This document shows, piece after piece, positions 1-12,700 of a stretch of DNA of 64,000 nucleotides. How positions within the stretch are numbered: the first letter of the stretch is position 1; the number at the start of each line of letters is the position of its first letter. Under the pieces are notes generated by a model that had not been told where the DNA came from, searched no databases, and saw only the letters and a list, made by a program, of their open reading frames with translations. Source of the DNA: Membranipora membranacea (lineage: Eukaryota; Bryozoa; Gymnolaemata; Cheilostomatida; Membraniporidae); contig OU612065.1 of NCBI GenBank assembly GCA_914767715.1, forward strand, positions 15,190,001-15,254,000, in the 5' to 3' direction. The translations under genes were made by a program, and so were the position numbers.

Positions 1-170
1 CTGTTGCCTGATGCAGGACCACATATATGTAAACTCTGCACTTCTTGTTAAAAACAACTCGTTAATCACTATACATATTCATTGCATGGATGTGATGCGG
101 AGTTTAGCTAGAAACACAGTTGCTTTCCCACATCTTAATTCATCCAACATGACATCGAATTTATTTCCAG

Positions 171-3100
171 GTACTGACCAAAGATATTGTCAACTACCTG
201 TACCCGGTTCTGAGCAACGAGTCCCTGACTTACTTTACTTTTGAGATTCTTAAAAAAGTCAGCCTTCACTCTCCTGAGATTATAGATGTTGCGGAGTTTG
301 TTAAGCACGCCACAACGTATCCAGTCTACCTACCGATGGTTTGTGATATTCTCACTACAGTTGGCACCAAGGACTCGTGCACAGGCGTAAGTATACCCAG
401 TTCTTTCCCTCCTTCCATGTTAGCTTACAAAAATGAATTTAGTTCTTGCTTTAAAAGCTGTTTTTCATCTATGAATATGATGAAGGCATTTCTGCATACA
501 TCCGTACTGGAGTCAAAATAAACTAGAGCTTATATTGTTAACTTGAGGGTGACTTAATATTAGCTAATATCAGTTTTTGTCTGCTTATGCTTATGTAGAC
601 TTATGAAGTTCAGCAAATGTTATGCAGCCATAAATTTCCATAATTCAATTTAAAAGTCTTTTCATCTAGGGTAATGCCAAAACGTGATCATAAATAAATA
701 CGAGTCATAGTTATCCATGAATTTGGATTATTACATGCAAGACATGAAAAATACAAAAGTTTTTAGATTACTAGAGTCAGGTATTGTTATGTATTGAATA
801 AATTGTTTCTGTCACTTTGAAAATTGGGTGCAGAACACAATATAAGAGAAATTAGAAAAATGAATGAGCATGAGTTGCCACTCTTTTCAGCAGGAGCTAA
901 ATGATAATGTTGATTTTTTAGGAAAAGGCAGAGCAGTTGATATCATGGCTTATCCCACAGTGTATGAATCCAGTAAATCATTCCAATCGCCCAGCTATGC
1001 TGACTGCGGCCAAATCTATTGGCTTCAAGTTCAAGAATCAGCTCATGCAGTTCAAGCCTCTGATCTTGACTCTGCACAATGATGCAAGTGTTCAGGATGT
1101 GACAACTCCAATACTGGACTTTTTGGAGAATAGGAGGTAAAAATATCGTATTTCAAAAGCTCATTCCGTATCTTGCTAAATAATGATTGTATAAAGCCTG
1201 ACTCACTAAGTGTCCTGGATTGCAGCTGCTAAAAATTCCATGAACCTGATAACCAGGGAGTTATCCCTTTTTAAACCTTATCTATACTTACCTTCACCAT
1301 ACCTGTATCATATGCGCTGGGAAACTGTTTTCTTGAACTTTCTGGTGTTTGATTTGAAGCCTCGCTGGTGTGTCCAAGAAAGTGGATACCCAAGAGACAA
1401 AAATTGACAACGTGACAAATGAAGTAGCAGAGACTAAACAATCAGTACAGCAAATTGATGAAAAGGTTACCCAACAGGAGTCGGGCTTGAATAATATTTC
1501 CAATCAGGTGCAAGAACAAAAGGCTGATCTAAAGGAACTTCGTGCAGAGTTTGCCGAGGCCATGATTGATATAGAGCGAATAGACAGAAAGGTATGTCAA
1601 ACACAAATAAATGTAATCATTTGTGGCTCCCTATTCCCAAACACTAATGAGTTTGATAGCAGAATGCCGCAAAATCTCACTCCATTACGATAATGACCCT
1701 CATTAATTCATTTTAATGGAATATTTAAATCTTTGTCATAAAAGACTGCAATTGTTTTGGCCTATACTGGACAACCACATCACTGACATTATTATGAATG
1801 TCTGAAATATCTGATAATAATCATTTCTTAATTGCAGACACTTTCAGTTACTCCTAAATGGGCATCAAAAGTTGCGGACCTTTTGAACCCTGAAGCTCTA
1901 ACAGACTGGAGGTTGCTTTCTAAGAGGCTGGGATACACCAATGATGATCTGAAGGCATGGGCGGGACATGAAAACCCCTGCCTCACTATGCTATCGGAGT
2001 GGTATGCTACACACATCAGTTCTGAGGCTACGAGGGCTGTTTATATTGTGCTGAAAGAGATGAATAGAGAGGATGCAGCAGGAGTAGTGGCTGACGCAAT
2101 GGAAAATGCAGGTAAGCGGCAAATTTACATCATTGGTATTGTCTTCCCTTTATCCAAGAGCAGATAACTGATGAGTCAATCTATATTTTAGAGCACAGTT
2201 AAATCAAGTGGTACTAGATCGCAATTTTCTCTTTTCTCTCTAACGACATTCTAATGCAGATTTAACATGACCTACTTTAGGTGAGCTGGTTCCAGAAGAT
2301 CAGCCTTTAGACCTGAAGCATCCTCCAGCAATATTTATCAGTTATCAGTGGGGAGTACAGGATAAAGCCATCGCTCTCAAGCAGTACCTCACTGAGTCTG
2401 GGTTCAGCTGCTGGCTAGATATAGGTAAGTAATCTTTCCCAAAACTGAAAGAAGTTGCATCCTCTTTTATTCCACCAGAATGAATTATATTGTATACTCA
2501 AACCAAAGAGAGGTGAGACTTGAGCTTGTAGCCTACTGTTATATCTATACATTTTTATTGCGTCCACCATCATCCAAAGATGTTCTCCCTAATGTGCAAA
2601 TGGAAAAAATATGAAAACAACCGAAATGAAATTAAGGGAATAAAGCTCAATCAAATTTTTTTTATGGCAACCAAAGTCTTCTCATTGGAAATGTTTCGCA
2701 CTCAAGGCCAGAAAAAAAAATTGAGACAGAAAGGAAATAATATCATCAATGATGTTGGTCAAGTTGATAATATGTTGAGTAGTAATGCTTTAAATGAGCT
2801 TAACTTCTCTTTAGATCTCAAATGTAATGGTAAAGAATTGTATGTAACAATGAATCATGCGTAGACTAACAGACCACACCGCTGCGTTTTTTGATCATTT
2901 TTTGAAATAATTTTATCAATTATAATTTAGTTATTGCAGAAACCTAATACAAGAAAAAATCACTTGACAATGCCAATTTAAATGTATGGTTAAAATCTGT
3001 GGTATCCCCAGCCTCAGGTGAAATTTTTTATTGATCAATATATTCCATAAAGCAGAAAATCATTTAATCTCTTTTGATTCATTTCTTTGACAGGTCAGAT

Positions 3101-5359
3101 GGGTGGAGGTGACAAACTGTATGAGAAGATAGACAATGGCATCAGAGCGGCGAAGGTTGTCTTATCTCTTGTTACCGAGAAATATGCCAAGTCTGCAAAT
3201 TGCAATAAAGAGGTCAGTATAGTTATACCATTTACAAAAACTATTTTCAATTTGGAATGTTTATGAAATGCTAATATTGGTAAAGCTTTAATTTAATTTA
3301 ATTAGTTTTAATTGGGGATAATCCCAATGATGGCAAAGGCATTCTTTGATGAAAGTATAGGCTTCATAATTTAAGGCAAAACTCATCCGCTGCTTGGAAC
3401 CTGTTAACAAACATGCTGATAAGTAGGCTTCAGCCTCTGTCTTTCAGAAAGTTAAGAATGGATGCGCTCAAATACTTACATCTGAACTTAATTTCCGCGA
3501 TAGTACTCTTAATGCTTTTGATGATTGATGTTGACAATGAGGTTATATTATATATTTGTAGGTTAGTTTGTCCATCTCGTTGGGCAAGCCTATGTTTCCA
3601 CTTTTGATGGAGAAGATGCCATGGCCACCAGAGGGAGCTATGGGACCAATATTCAGTGAGTACCTGTTTGTGAGGTTCTTCCAGCGAGATAATGAGAAAA
3701 AGGAAGGAATATACTGGGCGGAAGCCAAGATGGAAGAGTTACTGATGCAGCTGAGGCATAACCTACAACCAGATAAAAGTCTGGTCACTAAAAGTAAGTA
3801 AAACGGAAGATCATCCGTCTAACTGGTAGACTGCTTATACGTAATGATGATTTTATTTAAAAGTTTTAAATGGAAAAATGTGATGTATTCTACCTAAAAT
3901 AACCAAGTATGCAAGGAAAACTTATTAGCCTTCCAGTTATCCTGGCCATGCCTACTACATTTATAAGCGTTGTGAGATCACTGGTAAAGGACTTATACCA
4001 TAGTTCGATATATTCGCAAAATCTGCTGAATACAATCGATGGCCCAAACAAGATTATTAAAAATTATTGGGCGACTGTATCATTAATAAAGATTTATGGT
4101 GTTAGTCAAGATCCCGTCGCCGGGGGGCCATAGGGTGGGGGCAAAGTCTGGGGGGCTCAGACTACAAGATCAGTTGTATTGTGTGGATTTTAAAACCGCT
4201 GTTATAATTTTTATCAATACCACAAAGGGTTATACTACTTAGCTAGCTTTCATGTTGAAATCTATACATTGTATGTATGTATGCATGTATGTATGTATGT
4301 ATGTATGTATATATGTATGTATGTATGTATGTATGCATGCATGCATGCATGCATGCATGTATGCATGTATGTATGTATGTATGTATGCATGTATGTATAT
4401 TCGATCTATTATTTGATACTCTCTTTATACTCCAAGAGTAACATTTTTGATCTGTTTCTTTTTACAGAAATGGATGATTGGTGGCAAAAGAAGACTGGAA
4501 AAAGGATTCTTGGACCTGCTAAGCCGATTGCTCAGCCAGATGAACCACCGCAGATATTTATTTCATATCAGTGGGGCAAACAAAAGGAGGTAAGTTTCTG
4601 TTTCTCCCTATGTGGGCATGGGAAAAACTTCGAAAATTTTCTAAGTCTCAACTTCTGGCCGAGCGCTCTGGCGCGCGCTCCTCCTCTCGTTGCTCACGGA
4701 CGCAATCCGAGCGGTGTGTTGACCAACAACACGTTTTTAAGGTTTTTAAGAGCTTTTTTCAGTTATATTACTCTGCTTTTTACATAACATTTCAAATTTT
4801 TCAGGTGACAGAGCTATATAAGAAGCTGACATCCCTAGGTTACAGTTGTTGGCAGGACATAAATCAGATGGGTGCTGGTGACAGTCTCTTCGATAAGATA
4901 GACTCTGGAGTTCGCTCATGTAACGTAGTGGTAAGCTGCGTAACACAGAAATATTCTCTCTCACTGAACTGCAGGCGTGAAGTAAGTCTGGCAACTTCAA
5001 TCAACAAACCAATAATACCGCTGCTTCTGGAGAAAATGGCGTGGCCACCCAGCGGCCCGATGTCGATGGCGCTGACGCAGCTTCAGTATCTAGATTTCAC
5101 AAATCAGACAAAACTTGTCACTGGAGACAGTTTTAATGTTCTGCTTGTACTACTAGCCAAGCAAAGTATTTTCAAGCCAAAAACCGATAGCAAGAAAATG
5201 GCTCAAACGGGCACCACAATGCATGCCGCCACAAAATTGAAGCGCGGTAAATCAAAACCTCAACAACCAGCTCGACAAAGTCCGGCAAAATCTGCCCAAC
5301 AAGAAGAATCCAACCAAGGCGACACAAAATCTGAATCACGAGCCTGTTCTATCCTGTAA
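171..5359 (+). CDS. HEAT/ARM-like - coiled coil - Death - TIR - TIR protein with CaaX end (5' partial)
   Basis: Nine exons are visible: 171-386, 922-1136, 1360-1591, 1838-2111, 2281-2424, 3094-3212, 3562-3793, 4468-4589 and 4805-5359. All joins keep phase and give 702 residues; earlier exons lie left of the window. Residues 1-143 are helical and HEAT/ARM-like. Residues 150-220 are a heptad-rich coiled coil. Residues 222-310 are a Death domain. TIR1 (about 325-470) and TIR2 (about 505-640) each show FISYQWG, a CW-[LQ]-DI strand, GDxL, SxNCxxEV and a WPPxGPM motif near the end. TIR2 is followed by a basic tail with KLKRGK and the final residues CSIL. By family knowledge, Death and TIR domains are signalling adaptors, and TIRs with a conserved Glu after Cys can be NAD hydrolases as in SARM1. 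NADase activity here is inference. CSIL fits a CaaX box, with Leu favouring geranylgeranylation. Exon 3 uses the acceptor after TTTGAAG, the one that keeps frame. The stop codon coincides with a MITE boundary. Immune signalling or NAD-linked cell death is likely but unproven. Confidence 0.85.
4270..4399. repeat. ATGT/ATGC tetranucleotide microsatellite
   Basis: About 130 bp of tandem ATGT units, interrupted by runs of ATGC, lie in the intron just before the exon that opens TIR2. It reads openly as a Met-Tyr-Val-Cys-type peptide, but that is an artefact of a 4-bp unit without stops. It probably varies in length between individuals. Confidence 0.95.
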
Positions 5360-5871
5360 TAGACAGTTTTCTGAGCTCTGATTAAGGCCTCAATTTGGAG
5401 ATGTTCTCTCTCCAGTTTGGTACTTTAAACCCACGCCGCATAGGAAAAACGTACTGAAAAGAGGGTATCTTGAAATCTGCTTATAATAGGATAAAAATTA
5501 TTTTTGATTCAGAATCTGCAACATTGAAAACTCATATGGACATAGTTTGGGAAATAATTTTTGTATGTGGATAGTCAATTATAGCATTTTCTGCCTGTGT
5601 TGCGGACAATTTGGCAGAATCTTTCACGAGTTTCGTCACTAAAATTAAGATTCATCAACATTCAAGCCTCCAATGATTTGCCAACTCTGTCTCACAGGGT
5701 TTTCAATGGTGCAGACTCTGAATCAAAAATCATTTTTATCCTAACATTAGCGGTTTTCAATATAGCCCTCTTTCAGCAGGTTTTTCCTATGCGGCGTGGG
5801 TTAAAAGTACCGAACTGGAGAGAGGACAACTCCAAATTGAGGCATAAATAAGAGCTCAGAAAACTGTCTAT
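5359..5871. mobile_element. Foldback MITE, copy 1, immediately 3' of the TIR gene stop
   Basis: The left end (ATAGACAGTTTTCTGAGCTC, from 5359) and the right end (its inverted complement, ending at 5871) are termini of long inverted arms. The match continues inward through the GCGGCGTGGG/CCCACGCCGC block and roughly to 5510 on the left, so each arm is about 150 bp with small mismatches. TA flanks both sides (5357-5358 and 5872-5873), as for a Tc1/mariner-type target duplication. A shorter boundary beginning at GACAG is also possible. There is no coding capacity, so it is non-autonomous. A second copy that keeps the right arm lies at 44042-44418. Transcribed, it would form a long hairpin inside the TIR gene's 3' UTR. 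Confidence 0.85.
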
Positions 5872-5878
5872 TACGCTA

Positions 5879-5884
5879 AATAAA
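5879..5884 (+). terminator. Poly(A) signal of the Death-TIR-TIR gene
   Basis: This AATAAA is the first one I see after the stop codon. It lies only eight bases beyond the right end of the MITE, so the mature 3' UTR would contain the whole hairpin. Confidence 0.55.
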
Positions 5885-5889
5885 TATTT

Positions 5890-6605
5890 TATTTTTGTCT
5901 CAGGTGTCTCCCATTGTTATTTCTCTGTCTCTAATGAAAGTTTTAGTAGATTAGGACTGAGTGTAATATTCCTTTTGATCTTCCGCTCCGTCCACAGTTA
6001 GGCTAATCAGGTTCAATCGAACTTATTTCTTGTACTTCCGGTAAATTTTTTCATAACCATGTGCCATGATTTGTTACTTTCATTAAGTTTTTTGTAATAA
6101 TGAAGAAAGTTTTTATTGATTTCTCATTGTCTATGATATTATAGTAAGACAAATATACATAAAGTGGAGTGTGGATATTTATACCATTGCAGTTGCGTTT
6201 CAGTTCTGAAACATAGTGTGTGACAATCTAGTACAAAACAAAATTCAATTTCATAATACTGAGGAGTACCATGAGGCAACATGAGCAGTTTGTCTTCGAA
6301 ACCTGCAAAATGTCGATTATAAACATTTGAGATTGACCTTCCGATCACATAATGTTACAGATTAATATGCATTAGATCTGATCTGTACTGTCTTTTTAAT
6401 TCTATATAAAAAAAACTGATAAGATCTTAAGAAAACTTACTCAATGCTCTAAATGGACTAGGGCATTCAGTAGTGCGCTTTTGCTTGCACCTGGTACTTT
6501 GTTTGGACTTATCTCCTTTTTAGAATTGTAAAGATAACTCCAGTGCTCTTGTCTTGAATGGAGTAGGTGGTTCTTGTGGGCGGAGCCTCAAATTTAAATA
6601 TAAGG
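5890..6605. other. Intergenic spacer
   Basis: AT-rich spacer between the TIR gene and the promoter of the Ig receptor. The short open frames here have no recognisable domain and no convincing splice context. I see no repeat or RNA gene. Confidence 0.5.
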
Positions 6606-6609
6606 CTGA

Positions 6610-6639
6610 CCAATCACAGCCTCTATCACAGCATATAAA
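6610..6639 (+). promoter_or_regulatory. CCAAT box and TATA box of the Ig receptor gene
   Basis: CCAAT at 6610-6614 is followed by TATAAA at 6634-6639. Transcription would start near 6665-6670, leaving a 5' UTR of roughly 120 bases before the ATG at 6789. The spacing is that of a classical core promoter and supports the distal first exon. Confidence 0.6.
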
Positions 6640-6788
6640 GAACGCTATCAAAACACAAAACCATGTGTAACTTATATTCAACTTTTCATTGCCATTACTT
6701 TCAGTTTCCCGTTAGCCAGGTTAGGTAGGGAAAATACTGTCATTGGAAGCTTACTCAGTCCTCATCTTGGACAGCTCATACAATCAAG

Positions 6789-9700
6789 ATGACAGTCATC
6801 ATGCATAAAACATTGTTGTGCTGGATTTATTTACTCTATCATACTAACACAGGTAAACCATAAAACTTAGAACGTAAAACGTAAAACTTAGTTACTATAC
6901 CCTGCTTATCAGGGGATCAGCAAATACACGGCGCACCAACTTATCCAGTGCTGCAAAGCAGCCTACTATCACTTTCACTGCTATTACACTCGAACGACTT
7001 ATAATACCATTGTTGTACTGCACACTATTTTATTGGCACTATAGTAGTCTTACATGTTTACTGATCAACAGGCATATGAGCCGAACGATCAACTCCAGTA
7101 ACTTTATAAAATGACTTATTTTTCTATACTTTACATTACAGTGTTATCAGCCACCTCGCTGACAGCTAAATACACAAATGGACAAAGTTTAACCAATCCG
7201 GACAACATCGAGGAAAACTCTGAAATCACATTGGAATGTAAATTTGACGAGTTTGATAACAGTATTACCAGGCTTGTATACCTTGGCACTGGTGATGCTT
7301 CTGAATTTGTATATCAGGTATGGCTATGTATAATATAATAACAACAATAATAATAATAAAACATAAAGTTTTCTGTTTCCCAGTAACATGATTTCCTCAG
7401 GAGGTAATGGTGGTCCTGAGACACCAGAGGAACTTACTTGCATACACACCTTCATTAAGTAGTTTGAGTGTCTGTACATGGGGCTTATAAGCAAGGAGAA
7501 TATTGTAGTTTACACAGTGATGAATTTTATACTTTCGATACAGACTCAAATCAATGAGTTCATTGCTCAAATCCCATGTCATTCAAGCAGTTACCCGTAT
7601 TTCCATGGTCATACATTGCATAGCCTCCTGGCCTTTTTTTAATAGCCTATTCATTTTTTTCCGTTCTTACTCGTTCCAGGTGCTGTGTCAACAGAACTCA
7701 CCTGCCTCAAATCTATTGTTCCCAAACCCCGAAGTGATTGACGGGACTAAGGCGAACTATTTTGTGAATAAAACTGTGACGTGTGACTCCAAGTCTCTCA
7801 CAGCTACATTTAGACTAGAGAAAGATATGCCATCCACATTTACATGTGATGCTCATTATGTCACAGGTAGTGCGGAATATCATGAGTTTATTCTCCGCTC
7901 TCACAGTGAGTATATAACAGACACAGTTTGTTAAGCGTATTCATTACAGTCTCGATTCATTTCAGTTAGTTCACTATGAGCATCTACCCAAAGAAGTTTT
8001 TACGAATTGATCTACCAATATACTACACTGTTCTGTTCCGCAATCTCATGTGAATTAGGCTACCTGATCAACCAAATGCTCCCACATGTATATTATGAGG
8101 TTTAAAATAGTTTGCATGCCATTTTTCTTATATAGAAAAACCCACTGAGCCATCTGTAACTCGACAAACTGGCAACACGCCAACAGAAGGTCAGCAAGTC
8201 ACTTACCAATGTGAATCAAGCGGGCGTCCGGCTCCTAAGCTAAGACTATCCTACAGTGGTAACTCTGTAGCTATAGACGAGACGACACACTTACCAGCCA
8301 TTGACACTATCACTGATGATGGTCCTGAGACTACAACTAAGCTCACTTGGACCACTGTTGCTAAGAAAGATATGAATGGTGAACAGCTCGTCTGTGAGGT
8401 TTATGGACATCCCTCACCGGTCAGCAGGTCCGGCACTGTAACCATGACTGTTTTCTGTAAGTACTAGTTCGCCATTGAACCTTGATAATTGATGCCTGTT
8501 GTCTTGTTACGTTTGTCATCAGTGTCATAAACTGCCCCTACAGGTATTTTGAAAGCGCAATTTAGCTATATGGATAAGTCTATCATGGGATGATCATGAA
8601 ACATCAACCAACACATGAACCAAAGTTTACCATTAAATTCAGCATTTTCAATAGATGCTTCCACTGCAAGAGTCATATGGGCCTCTCACATTGTAGATGG
8701 ACCAGAAAATGTTCCCGATACGTCCCGTACCTGGAACCTGTTGGAGGATGCTAGTACATACACAATAGAGAGTACGTTTGATGCTAATGGTGATCTAGAT
8801 TATGAGTGGTATAACGGAACAGCAGCCATAGGGGATATACTCTCCACTAGTCAGACGTACACTCTAATGAAAGCAGAGTATGCTCATGTAAGTGATGAAG
8901 TTATATTAATTGATTCAGAAAACATTAAGTCCAAAAATATGTTGGGTTGTAAATTTTATTTTACTTTTACTTTGCTTCATGCTTGCGTTTAGTCTCATTT
9001 AGAAAGGCAGAGTAGTTGTCAAAATATGCTGATGGTAGATGAATTTTCTGTGATCTTTACTTGTCTTGTGGTATTTGCCAATTTGTTTTCACGAAGTTGG
9101 TCTGAGAATAATTGTTTTGTATGTTCACTGCAAGTTGTGTATTTTGATTGGCAAAGCTTTTGACCACAGTGTTTGGAAAGTTTGTCGCTTTTCTACCAGA
9201 TGTGGAATTTTAGACAAAAACTACATCCCTACTTTTACCTAGGATTTACCTGCCTTTCAACCCCTCTTAACCATCCATGGAATCTTTTCCTTCTTCAGAT
9301 TACTAAAGATAGTCAAGAATCACAAATGTTTATTTGTGTTGGGATTAACAGACAAAATAACAACGTACGGGCTGAACAGAAATTCAACCTTTCCTTCATA
9401 CGTAAGTTTATTACAGGGTTCGATTTCAACTTCCAAACTTTTTTTCTTCATACCCGATCTATCTATCACCAGTCTGATCTATCTCTATTCTATGATAGTC
9501 TGGTGTTCCAGACAATCCTGATTTCCTCACTAAAATGTCAAAGGCCGACCCTACTGTTTCTAAGACATCGTTCATGAAAGACAAAAAAACAATCTTCAAC
9601 AAACTGGATGCTATTGTTCAGTATGCTCTGCGTATCAAACTAATGAATAAGTTGCTCATTGAGTTAGAGATTAACCTTCTCTGCCATTATGTCAATTTTC

Positions 9701-12700
9701 AGTTCAAGAAATCACAACCACCCCTCTACCGACGACTCCCTCATCCGCTGGTAAATTCCCCCTACCTAAAAAAACATAGGATTGTGTGGTGCAGATTAAA
9801 CACTGTAATGGTTATGATATGGGTCATGGTTAAGGTCATAGCACCAGCACATGAACTGATGCACCCTCTTACTTTCAACAAAATTTGGGTGTAGACAGAA
9901 AAATCAAATCTGGTTGACATCATCGTATCCCATCATGCATTACCTACCATACAGTGTTTCCTTTGCCCAGCACATAAGAGACCTAAACATGCCACTGTAA
10001 ATACCAGGCTCAAAAGGCAATGCCGTGATAGATTTTCAGTATTCCCTTCCAGATCATTGATAAGAAGGTACTATTTACCTGACTGATGTAATTTGGTCAT
10101 AAGAAGAAATAATTCAGAATGAGAGCAGATATTTGGTTTAGTCAGCAAAAATCAACTTGTCAAAATGAACTTTCTTCAAAAGTTGTGTAAGAATTATTTG
10201 CAGTGGCATCTTTGCATGGTATGCATGGTAGACCTGAGCCACCAGTTACTAATATGTGAGACAACAGAGCTTTGAGTAAGCATTTTGGTTTTACCACTGT
10301 ACACCCCCTTGTTATCTTGCTGACTTGATGCATGGCTTTTATGTATGAAATGAATGTCCTCTGATAGTGGACTGCTGCAATGTATCTATGTAAAAACCCA
10401 CCCTGGCGAGTTATGTCCTGCCTGTCAATTTGGTACTTCAAACATTGTCATCACACTGACAGCGCCCTATTTGTGTCGTCTTTGAGTAGTGTAAGATCAA
10501 CTGGAAAATTAACTTTGTGAAACCTGCGGACATGACATGTTATCAAACCCATTTATTGGGACAGGTCAGGTCACACCATCAAAAGTACAGCAGCTGTGTA
10601 AGGTTCCTCTCTATCAGTTAGGTGATCAGCTAGAAGAGGCTTATAACTCTGATATATCTTATGAACGTATTCTGCATGCTGCCTTAGCCATTGCATCTTG
10701 TTTTTGCCTGCTTTGCTGTTAATACTTTATGTGAATGCTTTTATCTGACATCCTCCTACTTATTTTTTCTTTCAGCTCCCGAAGTCATCACCAAAAACCC
10801 TGGAAATACTGGTACGCATCTCCCATCTGCTTTGTCTTTTTTTTTATATTATTTATGTCAATGTATGATTTAACTTTTACCAGGTTATTAACAGAGAAAG
10901 ACATTATTCTCCCACAGTTTTTGTATTTCAAAAGTCTGAGGCAATTTCACATAACATTCTTTTGCTTGAACCTTTTCTCTTCTTGAATATAACCATCCTT
11001 CCATATTCAGACGGCAGCTCTTCAAACTTTCAGGAACTTACTGTCATCTTGTTTCGTTTTGTGTAGGTTCAAAAACAGCAGGGCTATCACTGGAGTGGTA
11101 TTATATCCTAATAATCATAGTGGGAGCTCTAGCCCTTCTAGCCATAGTAGCTGCACTGGCTCTCTTCTGTAGAAGAAGACAAGGCACGCCAGAGAAGAAG
11201 AAAAAGGCTGCAGCTAGTAAGTACCTGTAAAAGACTTTTGATAAGTTTGCACTAATTGTAGGCTTGATTATTTCAGTATATGGATAACACAGTGCTCTCT
11301 ACATACAAATTCAGTAATGTAAAAAATTATGTCATGTCAAAAGACTGCAGTTACAGTATAGGTTTGCCACTAATTGCTTCATTACTTTATTGCACAATTG
11401 TATGTCGTCTTTTTGTGCAACGAGTTTTTTTTATGATGAGACCGTTTTCCCTTTTCAAAACTCAACTGTGGATAAATGATGAAGATTATCACGATGGGCA
11501 ATTCGTAGAAAGTTACAAAACATACAGGCTTCAAAACAACGATTCATGATTTTGTTTTTAGCAGTAAAGTAGTCATTGCTCATCATGGTCGACTTTATCA
11601 TGTATTTATTTGCTTTTATTTTACAGGGAAAGATAGTAACGGCTACGTAAAGTGAGTATCAAGTACTTACTATCAGGGTGATGGTTAGATAGTGAAATGA
11701 GTCATACACTCTGACCCGATAATACTTATATGAGTATGCCTGATGGGTTTAGCTGGTGTAAATTACTGCTAGTGTGACATGATGGGAAAATAGACACCTG
11801 CAATTTTGATGTATACTCATTACTCATATCTGCATTGGATACTGGGTTAAAGAGAAAAAGTCCTTCATGGAATCAAATGAGGAAGTATCACTGGTATTTA
11901 ATTTGTGGATTGAGTAGTCAAATTTGTGGAATAGTCAAATTTCCACAAAGAAATACAATCAGCCACAATTCTTTCCCCAGTTTGACCTCAGAAAAAGCCG
12001 TCTAACTCCAAATAAGTTGCTCACAGGAAACCATGCTTAATGTATATCATTATGCACCTTCACACTACCTGGTAATGACTTATGTCTAGAGGGATGGAAA
12101 ACCTGTACTCGGAAATGTGTCATTCCATAGTAATGATTAACTCTGATTTCCTTAATTTATGCATTGTTGGTTTTGAGGTATCCGATGGGGTTAATCCAAA
12201 CAGAATATTTCTAAACTTATTTGGGTTATCAACCTTTCTGCAAATTTTCTCATAAAGTTGTATCTTTAATGCGTGAGATTCGTCTAAATTCCAAATCACA
12301 AATAGTATATTGTTATTTTAATTAACCCATGTATGACTAAGATTTCCGATTTTGCTTGACGGTACGAAAGAGGAAGTCTTAATTTAATGCAGGTATCACG
12401 TGTCATGGTAGGGCAATGGTTTGGAAGGATTAATGAGAGCTTAGCTCCGTGATTGACAAGGGACTCAGTACTGTGTCATTTCAGTACACTTCACTGTACT
12501 TAGTATCACAAAGTAGGGATATATCCTTACTCTGTGTTAGTATGGTTGGTGATGAGATATGACATGACAATGTAATGATTGTATAATTGAGTTATTCTGG
12601 TTATTCTGAAAAAAACTTCCCCCTGTCGTATTTTGAATTGTTTTCCTGAAGTGTTTTAGATTGATGCCTTTATGTTATACTTGGCACCTGTACAGTTGTT

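Noticed and set aside
4269-4787. 172-residue open frame rich in Met-Tyr-Val-Cys
   Set aside because: Its first part is the translation of the ATGT microsatellite and it reads through an intron. Only the TIR2 opening exon inside it is real.
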